Positions 34,370-49,200 are shown, numbered from the stretch's first letter. The stretch: DNA of 64,000 nucleotides from Aphelocoma coerulescens (GCF_041296385.1 NC_091013.1:70029563-70093562); one strand, 5' to 3'. Numbers and translations are program-made. The notes: generated by a model from the sequence alone, not told the origin.

Positions 34370-35610
34370 AGCCTAAACCTATTGCCTGAAAAGCTACTGG
34401 AGCAAATTCCTAGACCTCAGACTATATGCACTGGAAGGATAATACAGTAATAAAAACAGATCAATGTGGATTTGTCAAGAGCAGTCACATCTCTCTAGTT
34501 CCATTTCTCAGTAGGATAACAATGCCTAGTGGATAGGGCAGGAATAGAAAATGCATACATCACGACTTTAGTACAGCTTGTGCCACAGTCCCTACATCAT
34601 TTTCATATGCAAATATGGAAAATATTCTTGAAGTGGTTTTATCAAGGATTTGCTTTCAAAAAATGGAAAGTCCTGGCAAATTGTGAGGCTCTGCAGAAGT
34701 CCCACTCCATTTATATTCGATATAAACCTTGCATACTGTGGTGATGAAAAGGGTAGTCCCATGAAATCTGCAGATGACAGAATGTTGAGAAGTAGAACAG
34801 GCACTTCAATGGTCAGAATTAGAACTGAGAATGAATTTTATAAATTAGAACACTAGTCTTAAATCAGTATAATGTAACTTAATAAGACCAAGCTAAAAGT
34901 TCCCCAGGTAGAAAAGAAAAATTAAAATCAGAAACACAAAATGAGATAAAAATCAGAATTTACTGTTTAGCTAGCAACACTGCAAGCAAGACTTGGGGGA
35001 GTTGCATGAAATGAGTCAGTGTTTGAGATGCTGTCACAAGAGAGACAAGTCTCATTCTGAAATGTCATTACACACAAGACGTACTGATAGCTCAATATTA
35101 ACACACAAGTAATTATTAATATACTGCATAGTTGTTACACTCCTAGGAACAAATGCTAGAGACTTGATGACATCACGTTCCAGTTTTAAAACCGTCATTA
35201 AAAAAGTTTGTGGATAATCTGGAAGGAAACCCCAAGTGATGAACAAAAAAAAAAGCAATCTAAAAAATTTGCAGTAAAAGCTGAAGAAAATGTTCAGTCC
35301 AGAAAAAAGAAGACTGAGACGGGACAGTATAATCATGTTGAGATTTGAGAATGTTAGAAGAGTAATCAACTGTTCTCAATTGGAGTGATCAAAAAGCAAG
35401 AGGAATTCAGACTAATTTATAACAAGATATATTTAAATTAGACATTGCAAAAGCTTTTCTGATGACAAGATAATTGAACACTTTATCTAATTTAATTTTT
35501 TAATTTAATTATCTCTGAGGGTTATGGAATTCTTGGAACTGGAGATTTTGAAGAAGAGTCCAGTTAAAGAAGTATCTGTCAGGAATAGCCCAGAAACTGT
35601 GTTAGAGCTT
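34370..35610 (+). mobile_element. Long, very old CR1 LINE relic (amniote age)
   Basis: About 1.2 kb aligns in order with old amniote CR1 ORF2 and 3' sequence. It has CTACTGGAGCAAATTCCTAG (34394-34413), GATCAATGTGGATTTGTCAA (34460-34479), GACTTTAGTACAGCTTGTGC (34564-34583), and TCTGCAGATGACAGAATGTT (34768-34787), the position of the reverse-transcriptase catalytic motif. Further on come AAAAGAAGACTGAGACGGGA (35305-35324) and AACTGTTCTCAATTGGAGTG, then TAAATTAGACATTGC and TCTGTCAGGAATAGCC (35575-35590). Frameshifts are abundant and no open frame survives. Several short ORFs here are leftovers. The divergence and the resemblance to turtle and crocodilian CR1 suggest insertion before bird radiation. 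Confidence 0.65.
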
Positions 35611-38604
35611 ATTTCAGTGTTAGGAAAGGCAGTCAATGACCTTCTGAGATATCCTTCTAGCTTTTGTTTCAGTGAAGGACCAAAGAGGTGATGCTGGATC
35701 CATGGGTGGTATCCATGGGTGGTGACTATCTTTTGCTCACTCTCTCTCCTTTTTTATGTTTCTTTCTAGCTCTCGATCTCACATTCATTGTTAAAGAAAT
35801 TCCATATTATTGACGTCCTCATATTGTCTCATTTGCACCTTAATTAAGGCAGAAGCATCTCTCAGTAGTCTTACCTTAACACACATATGCAGCTGTCATT
35901 TCATTAGTTGACCAAAAATTTTAAAAGGATCAGACAGCTCCTGGAGAAACGTGCAGCACCCATTTGCCAGCATCTCTGATCCATGTCACTAATGTGGCTG
36001 GGTTTTATTCTGGATCAGTATGCAGCATTTCCAACTGCACCTCCTGATTCCAAGTCCCTGATGCATAGTCACCTGCATCTTTCAAGGACCACTGGTTCAC
36101 TGATTTAAGCCAACTCCCATCTGTTCATGTTTCACTGGTTGCTCCCTCGAGTGGTTAGCCCAGTCACAGTAGAAAAATTTATTCAGATATAACTGTAAGT
36201 AGATGTAGAAGCCATAACACATATACTTTAATCCAATACCCTAGTATAAACATTTATCACTCATTCTCTCTTTCTCTAGTGAAACGTGAACTCAGTAACA
36301 TGAACTCAATAACATTTGAACTCATTTTGAACCTCTGAACTCTCAATTTTGAGGCAAGCTTGTACTTAGCTGACTATGGAGGAATGAACAACATTTTGTC
36401 ATTCAACCCTGACAATTTTTCTGTAGTTGAGAACCATGTTTCTGGGTACTTTGAATAATAATGACTAAGAGTATTCCCTGAAGCTACTCACTTAAGTAGA
36501 GGCCCAGCTATGGCAGAAATGAAAACTCCATTCAAAGTCTCTCATTTTGAAAAAAAAATAAAAGAAAAATCCTGAAGGGGAAAAAAATGGCAGTGAATCA
36601 GGGATGGGAGAAGATTTACTGCTCTCATTTGTAAAAGATGCCCTCATTAAGCTGACACAGAGTGAGCACTGAAGACATGCCCTTTGGGAATGGGGCATTA
36701 AAGAGAGCTAACTTTGAACAGAAAAATCAGGGTACACTCTGTTGGTATGAATAAATGTCTTTCTGATTATGGAGATTTTAACAAATATATTGTTGCATAG
36801 ATGAAAGGTATGTTTGAAAGATCATTCTCAGAGATTGAGATTCATAGGCTATTGAAATTTTTCATATTTCCTTAAAAATACATCCTTTTAGAGAAATCAA
36901 CTGTGCCTCTAAACTCTTATCTCAGAACACCTTAGACAATCACTGAGATCAATGAGTATATGAATTTTTACTGAGGTATCAGGAGAGTTATTCCCTAACG
37001 AGTGTTACTTAATGTTTTTATCCTACACTTCACTTTGGTCAATAAATAATCTTCCCAATGCACTAAAGGACACTGCATCTCATCCCAGGATGAAGCTCCC
37101 CCAAAATGTAGTTCTGCTTTTCTCATTTGATTTTTAACTACAGGGATAAGATATACACACCTGCATATTGCAGAGATGTTGTTCTGATGCACCTTTTTGT
37201 ATCTTCTCGACTGGACATCACTGGTATTGTCTTATACCTTTCAGTTAATGGCTTGGTTGTTAAAAGTTTGAGAATTCCTACTTTAAAGAGGATTTTTCTT
37301 TATCTGGCTTGGCTAACAGAAGCTGGGCCAGCTCGAAGTTGCTATATATCCTGTTGGATAGGGGACAAATCTATAATGATGTGCAATGTGGTGTGTGATT
37401 TATAGTTTCCTGCATGTATTCACCGTTGCATAAATCCTAGTTTATACAATCTATGAAAAATATAAAGGACTAATTGAGTAAGAAAGTTGACCAACTTATT
37501 TTGCTGTGCAAGTACATGTTAACAGATCTAAACAGCTCCTTTGTACTGTAAGAAATTAAATCAGAATAGAAAACAAACATTTGTTTTTAAGAAGCAAGTA
37601 ATTCTTGCATAATTCAACACAATACTTGAACACTGGCTTAACTTCAATTGAAAATTACCTACAGACCCAATATATGAAGGCTATACATATCCAGCAGAAG
37701 ACTGTTTCTCATCACAGGTGTTTATGTATAGATGAATGCCTTTCATTTTAGCCAAACAAATTTCAAAATTTGATGTAATTAGGTATGAAACTAATTGTGA
37801 AACGTGAATGTGAATACAGAAATTTTAAAACTATAAAAAGACCATAATCACTGCAATAAAAATGTAAAACAACATCTATTAAATTTTGTCTCTAACTGAT
37901 GGCTAAGATCTTTCAAACTTCTTTCCAAGCTTCCCAGTGAGATAGCTAGATTCCAGCATTTGTCTGTTTTATTAACACTTCCACATCACATCCCCAAGTC
38001 AATGGAGTAAAAATACTTAGAACAACCCCAAAGTAACTAGCAAGAGTCAGGTACATCAGGTTTTTCTGGATGTATGGTAGGACTGCTTATCCAGGGTAAG
38101 GGTACAAACTCAGGTAAGCAACATTGAAGACAAGAACAGCTGAGAGTGAACCAGAAGTTTTGTTCTGTTTAAATATCAGTGTCTGCTCAATTTCACTAAC
38201 AATTAGATTCTTATTTTTCCAGTTGTGTTTTCTGGATGATGATTGGAAAGGAATTACATTAGGGATAACAGCTATTCATAACCTCCAGATTCCAACTGTG
38301 GCAGCACTTTAACAAAAATGCTTCAAAATCTCGTGTATCTGAAAACTGAGTCCTTTGCTGTTGTTTATTGTCTATCAGCTGCCTTGTTATTGAATCCTCT
38401 TCATTTGGGTTTTCAAGACACCCCATTTTAGTAAAAACAAAAAACTCTGCAAAATCCCTTTACAGATCTAGGAAAAAATAGAAAAAAAATTGTGGAAGCA
38501 ATTCTGAGAGCTACAAACTGTTCTGCTGTTTACGCTTTATGTGTCTTTTCATCTACCAATATCTGTCTGTGGCATTACTCAAATATATGCTCTCCCTAAC
38601 AAAG
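35611..38604. other. Unique DNA, nothing recognised
   Basis: AT-rich. Two short tandem duplications occur: a 13-bp unit TCCATGGGTGGTA at 35699-35724 (last base differs) and an imperfect GAACTCA-containing repeat at about 36289-36326. Confidence 0.45.
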
Positions 38605-38707
38605 GCTGCACATGTGGTGGAAGGTGATCCTGCCCATGGTAAGGGGGTTGGGATTGGATGATCTTTAAGATCCCTTCTAACCCAAACCATTCTATAATTC
38701 TGTGATC
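38605..38707 (+). mobile_element. CR1 LINE 3' terminus, about 100 bp
   Basis: It shows GTGGAAGGTGATCCTGCCCA, GATTGGATGATCTTTAAGAT (38651-38670), CCCTTCTAACCCAAACCATT and a decayed tail CTATAATTCTGTGATC. This is a strongly 5'-truncated CR1. Confidence 0.88.
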
Positions 38708-41700
38708 TCCTTGTGTGCTCACTGCTCTTTGTGCAATGTCTATACAACAAAATATCATCTGATATCATCTGAAGGTACCAAGAATAGAAAGTATACCTCC
38801 TGCAGCTATAATAACCATTTGAGTCAAGATTTGGGAGAGTTTATCTTGACATTTGAGGTTACCATTGCATAGATGTATAGCTGCAGATCTTACCAAGCAT
38901 CTTTCACAACATACACCCTAACAGAGAAACAGAGAAAGGAGATTGTTTTCTTGAAAGCCTAAGAACTTTTAAATTATCACCCTGCTTTCCCGACTTGCTT
39001 TAACATGCAGAGAAAACATCAAACTAGAGACTTCTCTGAAGGTGAGAATAGCTAGCCACAATTACCTACAGGCTAAAATCAAATCCTGCAAGTACTGCTC
39101 CAGGAAAAGCTGTGGTGTCAGTGTGTCTCCCAAGACTGGATATCCTAAGCCCCCAAGGACACTTTGGTCACTGCAGCACTACGTGAAAGGAGTACCTCCA
39201 TCCTGTCCTCCTCCACCTTTTCCCCAAGAAATTGAATGTTTTTTAGAAAGCATGATCATGTCCAGGCATACCTGCTGTGATCTTAGAACCCTGGTCACTC
39301 TGGTTCTTCTGGACATGGAATGAAACAAGCCCATCTGTTTTCTGGATCCTGGTTGGGAACCACCATCTCTGCTGGGAGGAAACTGGCCATACATGCCTGA
39401 CATCCATCAAGTGAGCTGCACTGCACTGGGAGCCTGGGTCTTTACCATGGATTTCAGCCCATCAAATGAAAAGATACAGAATTTTGGCATTCAGGTTAAT
39501 GTCCTGCCTGGCACCTGGCTGTTGAGCTGCCGCCTTCAGCTGGTATCCTCAAATATTCCTCATCCAGGTTGGTTAGCCTTTGCTCACTGTGTTTAACTGC
39601 AGAATGCAAAACTGGGATTCTTGTTTTGTCAACTGAAAACAAAAACCTCCCTGGCATACAACAGATGAAAAAGAAAAGCCTGGCTTCAAAAAGCATTAAC
39701 AATCTCAAATGCCCAATGTGATTGACTTTTAAATTGCACAGAAATCAGATGCAGAGATTTTTCCTCAGTATTCAGTAGGCATTTGATAAAATAAATTACA
39801 GCATATCAGATTTCCTTATTCTGTTTAACTGGAGTCATAACCTTAGCTAACTGGATTTTTGCTACTTTTCAAGCCTGACTGTGGAAAAAAAAGTGTGAAA
39901 ATTGATTAGGTTAGGAAAACTGGCATGAAATAAATAATTGATAGAAATAAACTGAGTAAGAAAGGTAATACGACTTAGACACTTTCTCTTTTGGATAGAA
40001 AAATGAGAAACATTTGATATCAGTTCATACAAGTAATTATCTTTACAAACACATAAAATTATTACTTTCTGAAGAGCAAATGGACACATTACAAACACTT
40101 AAGAAACTGTAAAATCCATCACTAAGGCAGATGCCATTTTAGGAAAATCAGAGATTCTTTTAAAATGTAATTAATAGTTGGCAAAAAGTACTTGTTATTT
40201 TGCAATTGTAAATAATTTAATAAGATGCATTTAATACTTTATTAATGATAATTAGTGATTATATTTCTTTCTACCCAAACATAATGTTGGGGGGTTTTTT
40301 GCTGAAGTGGAAAGACTAATTCAGTCTTAGGACTTTACCTAAGTAAAATGATTATCTCATTAAAACAGAAGAATCTGATTGACCAAATGGGGATTAGAGC
40401 AGATTTGTAGGAACAGATATACAATGCTGTTGAGGAATCAAGCTGCTGTTAAAAACAGATTGAGTGAAGGCTGCATATAAAACTGGAACCGTATAGGTCA
40501 CTTTGGGGAAGTTAGTGAAAAGTCTAAGTTATGCTTAAAACCCAGCAGAAGTGCTAAAAAAATCAAGCAATCAAATTTTAAAAAGACATAAAAGCAGACA
40601 ATAACTCATTCAAGTCCTGTCAACTTTGACTCATTTAATTGGAACATCTCCTGGACACTAACAGAAAGTGTATCCATTCCTAACATAGGTTCTGCAACAA
40701 AATGACATTTGGGAGCTGCCAAACCCGAAAATTGCTATTCCTGCCATTGAAATCTGCATGAGACCTTGGCTCTTGTTAACCAGTAGGAAACCAGTGCCAC
40801 TGCTTAACTAGATGGCTGCTATTAACAATCTTGTTTCACAAAGAAAATAGTTATGAAGAATTACAACCTTCAATATACACTGTCTTAAGAAGGCAAACTG
40901 GCTGTTTGACTGGTATGACTATAAAAGGATTGGTGTCCTCTAACAAAATTCTATCTCAAAATCTGCAGTTTTTAGTCTGTTAGGTCATAAGAATACATGG
41001 CCTGTGTTTACTTGTTTTCCTAGACTTTTTTTCAGATAAACTTACTTTTTTTTACTGTTGTGAAATAGATACATTTCTTTCAAAACTTTTGTTTAGAAGA
41101 GTAAAATATTAATTTTATTTTTGCTTTTGCAGAAGTATCCCAACAGGGTATCACATAGTTGGTATATACTGCAGGTATAATATTAACTTATTTTTATAGG
41201 AATCCAAGATCTAGAGGACATGAAGAGCAGGGAATTTCAGTGACTATTTCTAGGGCAGACAGACATAGAAGGTTGCCTGTTGGAAACCTTAGTGTCTGTC
41301 TTCTAGGAACAGCAAGCAAGAGTGGATCAACACCTGCTAAAGGCAAAGGAAATTCTGTCTTCATCTTCATGAGAGCAGCTGAGAGGCTACAGTGCTCCCT
41401 GGAAGAAAAATTCTGCTTTGAAACCAATAAAATTTCCCAACAAGGACTTTCTGTAGTGAATTCATAACTACTGGCAAGAATTTTTTAATACCATGATAAG
41501 GTATGTCATATGGACAGTATAATTTACTAACAAAGGATTACATCTTTGCATCTTTATTACCCTGTCCTAATAACTGATCACTGAAATAGGTTAAAAAGTG
41601 GAAGAATTTAATATCAATGTGCTATTTAGATACTTATCATTCACTCTGAAACACTGTGATAAGGTTATAGCACAACTCCCTAATACTAATTTCCACAGAA

Positions 41701-44700
41701 TATGAGTCCCCAATGCACTTTAGCCATGATTTGCTTTATGCTTTTGTTTATGTCATAGTTATAGCTCCCGTCATATCAAATTTTTCAAGCTGGTAAATGT
41801 TCTGAAAATTCACATGTAAAAACATTTCACTTCTTCACATTTGATTTACAGATGTTGGATTTTTGTGGGGTTTTTTTAACAACAAAACCAAACCTCAAAC
41901 ATAACAAGCATATAATCTGGCTAATAAAAAAAAAACAGAGCTGTGATAGTTCTGATACACTTTGTTGGAAAGATTGGTAAAATTTAGTGGGGAACAGGCA
42001 AATACTCCTCTGGAGCTTTTCTGAGAATCATCTCAGTGAGAACAGCCCAAGGTGGACTTTTCCACCTGTCCCCAGTTCTCTAATTCCCACAAGGCTCTTT
42101 CAGCTCAGACCTACAGATCAGATGAACTACTTGGCAAATTCCCCACCTTCTCAACCCCAGCTGACCCACACCATAAACATCCTGAGATCTAGTGGTGTTT
42201 GTAGCCTTCTTAAGTCTCTGGATCCTGAGTGATCTGGATCCCTATGGACACAGATTTCCCCCTGCTGTGTGTCATACATGACATTTCTCTGGCTCTCTTG
42301 GATACCCCAGAGCATCCCAAGCACCACTAGGTACATATGAGCAGGCAACTAAGCCTTGCCCATGAGCCAGTCTCACATGCACCGAATCCCACTGCAAGGA
42401 GGATGGAGAGGACACAGAGCTGTGCTCAGTTCATGCATTTCCTACCAGACCTGACTCAGCAGATGGGCACCCTGCTCTCTAAGGGGGACACACTGAAGGA
42501 AAACAGTCATCCTTGTGGTTTTTTAGAGCGTGTAGGCCTTGGCCAGTGGATGTCTGCAGAATCAGCTTGTGGTCTCAGGCCTAGAGATTTTCTGATGTCA
42601 AATTTTGAGAGTCCAGGACAGTAATGGTAAAGTTCCTCACAATTTGTATAGGAAATGGTCATCTCAGACACCTCCAGATGCTGAGAAAAGTTGGTGATAG
42701 GCAGGTAGATACAGGACTTGCTGACAATGTAATACTTCTTGTGGTCTTGTCATTGGGCCCTCACCAGAAATATTAACTGTTTTTTCCAGAAAAACAACCC
42801 AAGGAGTCATGAATACACTGGTTTCAAGGCAGATCTAGCTTGCCTGCAAACCCCAGTGTCAATATTTCTACAGCAGGACCAGAAGGGGAGTTCACAGTAG
42901 GGTGAAAGCCAAATCACAGGGGTAAGTGCTGCAACTGTACACCCACCAGCACAGCCTTGAGTGAACATGGATACAGATCCAGGCTGGTGGATGTCCTTAG
43001 GACTGGAGAAATGCTGAAATGTGTCCCCAGTTCCCCACGGGCCCATGTCAGTGGAAATCTGTGCATGCATCTCTGTGCATGTGGAGCAACCACACCCTAA
43101 TGAGAGAGAAAGTCTCCTGGATCCACCACTGCAGAGAAACAGAGAATTCCTTCTGGAAATGCCAGTTTCCAGATACTGGAATTGCTCTCAGAAATCCCAG
43201 CGCAGACACAGCCTGCTTGTACTGAGATGTGAGAGCTGGGTCAGGGTGGCAGTGCTGTCTATGTGTGTAATGCTTCTCAGGAAGCAAGAAGCTCTGCAGC
43301 ACTCCTGCAGAGGTATAGTTCAGATATTCCTACTGGTGCAGGAATTCATCCATCACTGAGTCATGAACACTGTCAGAAGGGTTTCTTGGAAGGCATTCCC
43401 AGGGTGCTACCCCAATTTTCCTGTTGCATCAACTGCTGCACTCTCATGGCTCCCAATTCCCTCAGGAATATTCTTGAGGGAAGTCACAAGACAATGTTAA
43501 GAAACTTGAACCTTCTAAGTGCTGCAGCAGGCACTTTGTAGTGTGATTACAACTTCTTTGTCTTGCTCATCATTGTAATTTTACACAAAAAAAAAAATCA
43601 AGGAAGGTTGGAGGTGTTTAATTCAGCTTTGCACCGACAAACAGCTGTTCAGAGATTTGTGAGACTATCTTAGCCACAGGAAGATTTGTGGTAAAGGTCT
43701 CATATTGACACTCAAGTGGTGTAGTCCACATGTTTGCTGCAAAACAGGAGAATTCCATTTCATGTGAAAGTCTGATACAAGCTCTGTGACCATGGAGAAA
43801 AAGTGCCAGGTACATTGGGCAAGGTGTACAGACAAAACAGTCTTATTTGATAGTATAGTGGCTTGAACCATTTCTGCAAGAGGGAAAATAAAGATCCTTG
43901 ATTCTCAAGAAGTCTTTCTGTATTATATTTGCATGACTTTTAATGCCAAATATAGATATATTTTTAACAGCAAAGACAAGAATCAAGCCTCAGCACAGTG
44001 GTCCAGCCAGTAGATACGACAGGTATTGTGTCACATTCCTAGCCAGCAAAATCATATTTTGAATCACATTGCTGAAGTGCTAAAACATGCATATCTGGAT
44101 GCTTCCATCTGAAAATGGAGTTGAGTTTACTTCCTAGAGGAGAGGTCTACAAACCAGCCTATTACATAAAATATATGCCTCTTTCTCATGCCAGATTTTA
44201 AAAGAAAATGGTATAGAAGCTGGTAAGGAGTTTAATTTTTGTGGAGTAGTAGGCAGCCTTTGAAAACCTGCCACAAGCTGTAGGAGAACTGGTGATGTCA
44301 GAAATTTATGCAGTAGTCACAACACAGAGATTAGGACAAGGATTCCATGTGGAGTGGATGACTAGAAGGCAAAGTGGGGAAAAGAGGCTGACAAAATTAA
44401 AGACAGAGAAGGGTCATAGGGTTATGGATAAGTACACTGAAGGAAAAGAACTAGAGACCTGAAAATAGCCATGCAGGAAATCTACTTTTAGGGTGTGAGG
44501 CCCAAGAAAATAGACTTAGATTATATGAACACAGAGATTAAGGCTGAGGTGGGGTATGCAGAAGTCAGAACTGAGGTGTATCTGAACAGAAATGATCACA
44601 TAGGTGTGAGAAAGGCAGATACATTTCTGCACACTCCTCTCCAGAGCTGGGAGTGGAGCTCAAGGCTCCTGGCATTGGCCACTCCTCCAGTGTTACCTGG

Positions 44701-46094
44701 TTGCTCAGTGGAAAACTTTGCCATCCTGTATTCTGCTTATCCCCATAGAAATGATCCCCTGCTATGGCCATCAGCTGCTCCCTGAGCTGGAGTGGTGGAG
44801 CTCTCTGCAGTGATTCCTAAAGCTTTATCCTGAAGGATGCTGGTTCTCTGAATAACATTATTCTGAGCTTTGGAAGTAAAACACAAGCAGCACTCATACT
44901 GCTGCTGTTTTTGTGTTGAATACTCAACCATGGAATTTTAATTTTCTTTTTTTTTTCTTTTGGTATGCAATAAATATCATATGGATGTAATTACTGTCTA
45001 TGGAGTTAATAATTGCCTTGCATATCCAAGAAAGTCAATTTACTCAAGAAAAGGTCAGAAAACAGACTGTAGTATTATTCCTTCTGCCTCCTGACTTTGA
45101 ACAGAAAACACTGTTAGATTTCTGTAGATCTCATTAAGCTTCTAAATTCGAATCTTCATTTTTAAAAAGATGAATTTTCACAGGCAAGGCTCTGAACTTT
45201 TTAATTAACCTGCACACGCATACACATAGAGAAGAGGATGGGAATATTTACCAAAATCAATGTGATAACAATCCAATCTATATTTCTATTATAAAACTGT
45301 TTCCCTACTCCAGACACAAATAAACCTCTGCTGACCAATTTTTCCATCTAAATTCTACAAGAGGAAAAAAAATATTTTTTCCTAACAATAAATAAGAACA
45401 ATTTTAAGAGGGCTTCAACAGGTCAACTGGCAAATAAAGACAATACCTATTGACTTGTACTGATTGCTTTCTTTCTGACAATAAGTGATAATAATGTGGA
45501 AAAAAAACCCACAAAACCAAGATAAAACCATACCTTAATAACTTTTCAGGGCAAAAGCTGTGTGGAGACAATTCTTTGGGACTTAAGGACACTCTATTTC
45601 ATAGGGCTACCAGACTTAACAAGTCAGATGGCTTCTATTTTGACATGGGGAAATTGCTTTGTTTCTACACGGGGATACTGTTTTGCTTTCTTTGCTTAAC
45701 AGGTAAGCTATAACACTTTTATTTTGACATGGGGATACTGCTTTATTTCTACCTCCTGCCCAGCTCCTGCTTTGCTATGCCTTGCACTTCCCAGGCTCCC
45801 AGTGCTCAGAGCCACCAGCCAAGCTGTCAGGCTGCCCATGCACTTTTAAGTGCTACAGGGAGCCACCCGGCCAGGAGCAAAATGCCAAGGAGAGGGGAAG
45901 ACAACGCAGCAGCCTAAGTGAGGAAAATGATAGGGGTCCCTTGCTCACAGTCCTCAACCAAAACGCCACAACTTCAGTCACACATAAAATCATTTTCTTT
46001 GACAGCTCAAACCCTGGCAGCCAAAGCACAAATGACACTTTCTCCATGGCCATTCTGATGATATTGCACTGTTCCTTTTCTGCCAATTAGGACA
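38708..46094. other. 7.4 kb unique DNA, no gene recognised
   Basis: Both strands were read. The part 42000-43560 is GC-richer and has overlapping ORFs of 84-112 codons on both strands (for example 43021-43359, +), none with a recognisable domain. At 45637-45752 a segment reading ATTTTGACATGGGG occurs twice (45637 and 45721, 84 bp apart), with a related copy between them. The rest is AT-rich and featureless. Confidence 0.45.
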
Positions 46095-46232
46095 CAATCA
46101 CAGAATAATTTAAGTTGGAAAAGACTTCCAAGATCATCAAGTGTGTCCTTTGACTGATCTCCACCTTATCAACTAGACCATAGCACCAAGTGCCATGTCC
46201 AGTGGTTTCTTGAAAACATCCAGAGAGGGTAA
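46095..46232 (-). mobile_element. CR1 LINE 3' end, reverse orientation
   Basis: The + strand begins AATCACAGAATAATTTAAGT and continues TGGAAAAGACTTCCAAGATC (46116-46135), the exact complement pattern of a CR1 3' end. It then runs through CACCAAGTGCCATGTCCAGT and TTGAAAACATCCAGAGAGGG (46210-46229). The copy is about 140 bp and moderately diverged. Confidence 0.88.
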
Positions 46233-49200
46233 AGCAAACAAGAACAGGTGGACATAGCCAGAGCATGAACCTTTGGATAGATAAGACAGAAAGACAGAAT
46301 AGATATTTAGATAGAAATATAACATCTTTCCCCTGTTCCTCAAACATCAGGGATGTCACCAGGGAGGAGTAGGACATGACCAGCCCAGTGGCAGCAGGCT
46401 GGCCCCACCTGTGGGACTGCTATCAGCACAGACGTGGCCTTGCTGATATGAACTGTTTGACATACACAGCTCTGTCCTCACCACCACATCCCCCATGGAT
46501 GGCATTGGCTTCCCTTCTCAGCCACAATCATGGAGAAGGCTTTGACACTCTCCCCTGCCCCCAAACAGGTACAATCCAAGTTCCTAGCACATGCCATGGG
46601 AAATGGGAGTAAATAGGGACAAGAGATGAAAAACTCTAGCTATTTTCCCATCTGTAGAAAATTTACATTTTCCTAATAACTTTACTTCTGGGAATCTTTT
46701 GAGCCTCAGCTTGACCTTGGTCTCTGAGCTATTAGTCAGTAGCCAAACAGTTTTGCTGCTTTAGTCAGCTTTAGAGGCACTCAAGGAGGGAAATGTAGTC
46801 ACCTTCAGGAAGAGCAGAAACTTAGCTGCAGATATGGAAATGCTAGTATTAGCCTTAGATGCCTAAAGAGCTATGGGGAAATGATCCTCAATTGCAGTTA
46901 TTTCCTCATAATAACAAAAAATGCTGCAGCTTCACCCAATGGCAACATGGAATGGCTGTTCCTGCAATGAACACACTCACAAGCTCCAAGGGAGCTGCAG
47001 ATTACCAGTGACTTTATAGAGGCCTTTCTAATAGCCACAGCCCAGGTTTCAGAGGAAAGAAAACATCCATTTTGTGGTAGCATATGGTTGTTCATGAAGA
47101 CATACTTCTTCAGTTTGGTTTGAGATCTTTGTCATGGAAATCATAACATGCACTTTTCTTGCCATAATAGCACATACCATGAAATTATTTTAGTTTTTTG
47201 TGAAGGGTTAGGTTAAAGGCCTGCTGTCTATGGAATTTAAGTTATGTTATTATGATGATGTTAAATTTGATAACAAACTAGATATAAAATTAAATAGCAG
47301 AGTTTGCAATAGAAAACAAATCAGGTTTAATTACACTTCAATTCCTTAGTGTCAGAACAGCAAAGTAACAAGGCATTTATGGTTTATCTAAGGGAATTCA
47401 TATTTCATGATAAAACAGCAGCTTATCTCTTCTTATCTCTTGGTTCTTCAGAATTTGAATCCCATTGCTAGTGAGCTTGAATCTATCTTTGGAGCTCCAA
47501 TACATATTTTACATGAACAAGCCATGTGTCAGTGAAGAAATTACTGTGGAATACTGTACAGTACAATCAAAAGGCTCTATTTCTTCCTGGAAGTGCAATG
47601 TGGCATGAAAATGGCAGCACACTTCAAAACAGATTCCAAGTGGCTTAGAAAATTATACCATGTGAGTTCATTTTTGCATCTCAATTGAATATTAATGAAT
47701 TTAAGTGTCCACTCTGGTTCCTCTATGATTGTTCCAGCACTATATACTCTTCATCAAGACCTAGTTGTAAAATCAACTGAGTATTTATAATTTATCAGAG
47801 TACTGAGTGAACTAGATTTCCCCATCCCAGGAAATGCAGAGTGCCTTCACTCCATTGCCTCAGTGTCGTGGGAGTCGTGGGAATTCAATTAATTGCTGTA
47901 TCTTTTTCTCAATGCAATCTACTAGAGTTTGTGGTGTTGTTTGCTTTACAAGAATAAGATAAGCTTCTACATTCTTGTTCAAACTCAGAAGAACAATAAT
48001 TTTTGCTAATATCCCTGCTAATAGGAGTGCTGAAATAGCAGAACCTAATATGAAGTCAGATATTCACAGTTTCATAAATCATTCATGTAGTGAGCAGCTG
48101 GTGGTGCAAAAGGAACAGCACCCTCACTGCTACCCAGCTGATAAAAACATTTTGTCCTCTGTGCTGAATTTCACTCCACCCGTCATATAATCAGATATCT
48201 ACCCACAGTGAAAAAGGCAAAGAGAAATAGAACAGCCCTAGAACATACAGTTAAAAAATCAATAATTAATTAATTCTTATTTCCTGATGTCTTTATTGGA
48301 ATACAAATTGAGTTGATGCACTCAGTCAAAACACACTTTACTGGGTGAGACAGGATGGGATGGAATGACCCACGAGAAGTTCCTACCATTCATATTTTTC
48401 ATGCAAGCACTCAAGTCTCAGGTGAGAGGTGCTCACGGGCTCTGCAGCCCCTGGAGAATCTGCACCATCTAGACTTTATGAGCATCACACAGCCAACACA
48501 TCTGCACTTTCAGGATGAACCTAAGGCTCAGTGAACTCCAGCATCAGCAGCAAGAATTTAAAAATAAATTTCTGGTGTCCCATGCTGCTGTGGAGCATGA
48601 AGTACATGTTCAGCATCCATGCAGAAGGTAGGATTAGGAGGGGATGGTCCTCACCTCTCCTTTGTGTGCTTTCTTCCTTGTGGCAGAGCCTTGGCAAAAC
48701 TGCACATTTGCAAAGAGAGGAGAGAGGGAATTAGCCACCCACAGAATACAACAGCCAGAAAAAGAAATAGGTAAGTGTATGTAAGTACCAGCATATTATT
48801 TGTTAAATGAAACAAGATAGCAGCAAATTTTTGTCTTTCTAGTTTGTGGTACATCTCCAGAAAGCCCTTGCAAGACACTGTGACATCCATTCTTCCTTGT
48901 TTGTTTGAAATGGTTCTTAATTTCATTTAGACATAGATTTATGTCTGGAAAAATATGCTATTCTCAGGGTATGAGAGCTCCAGGTACAAGGATTGACCAG
49001 AGGGAACTTTAAAAGCAAACTTCTGAGAGTTAGCAAAGCAAATATTGCTGATTCAGATGTCTTTACAATTCCTCAGGGACGTGACCCTTTTATGAAAATT
49101 AAAAGGTTTTTGTCTGTGTGAAAAACACTGACATGCAGAAAGGCAGTGAATAGATGACTCTGAAGCTGTAGCCACCATTCCTTCTAACTGGGGCTGTGTA

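Noticed and set aside
43021..43359. 112-codon ORF in a GC-richer segment as a possible exon
   Set aside because: Competing ORFs overlap on both strands, with no domain and no consistent splice sites.
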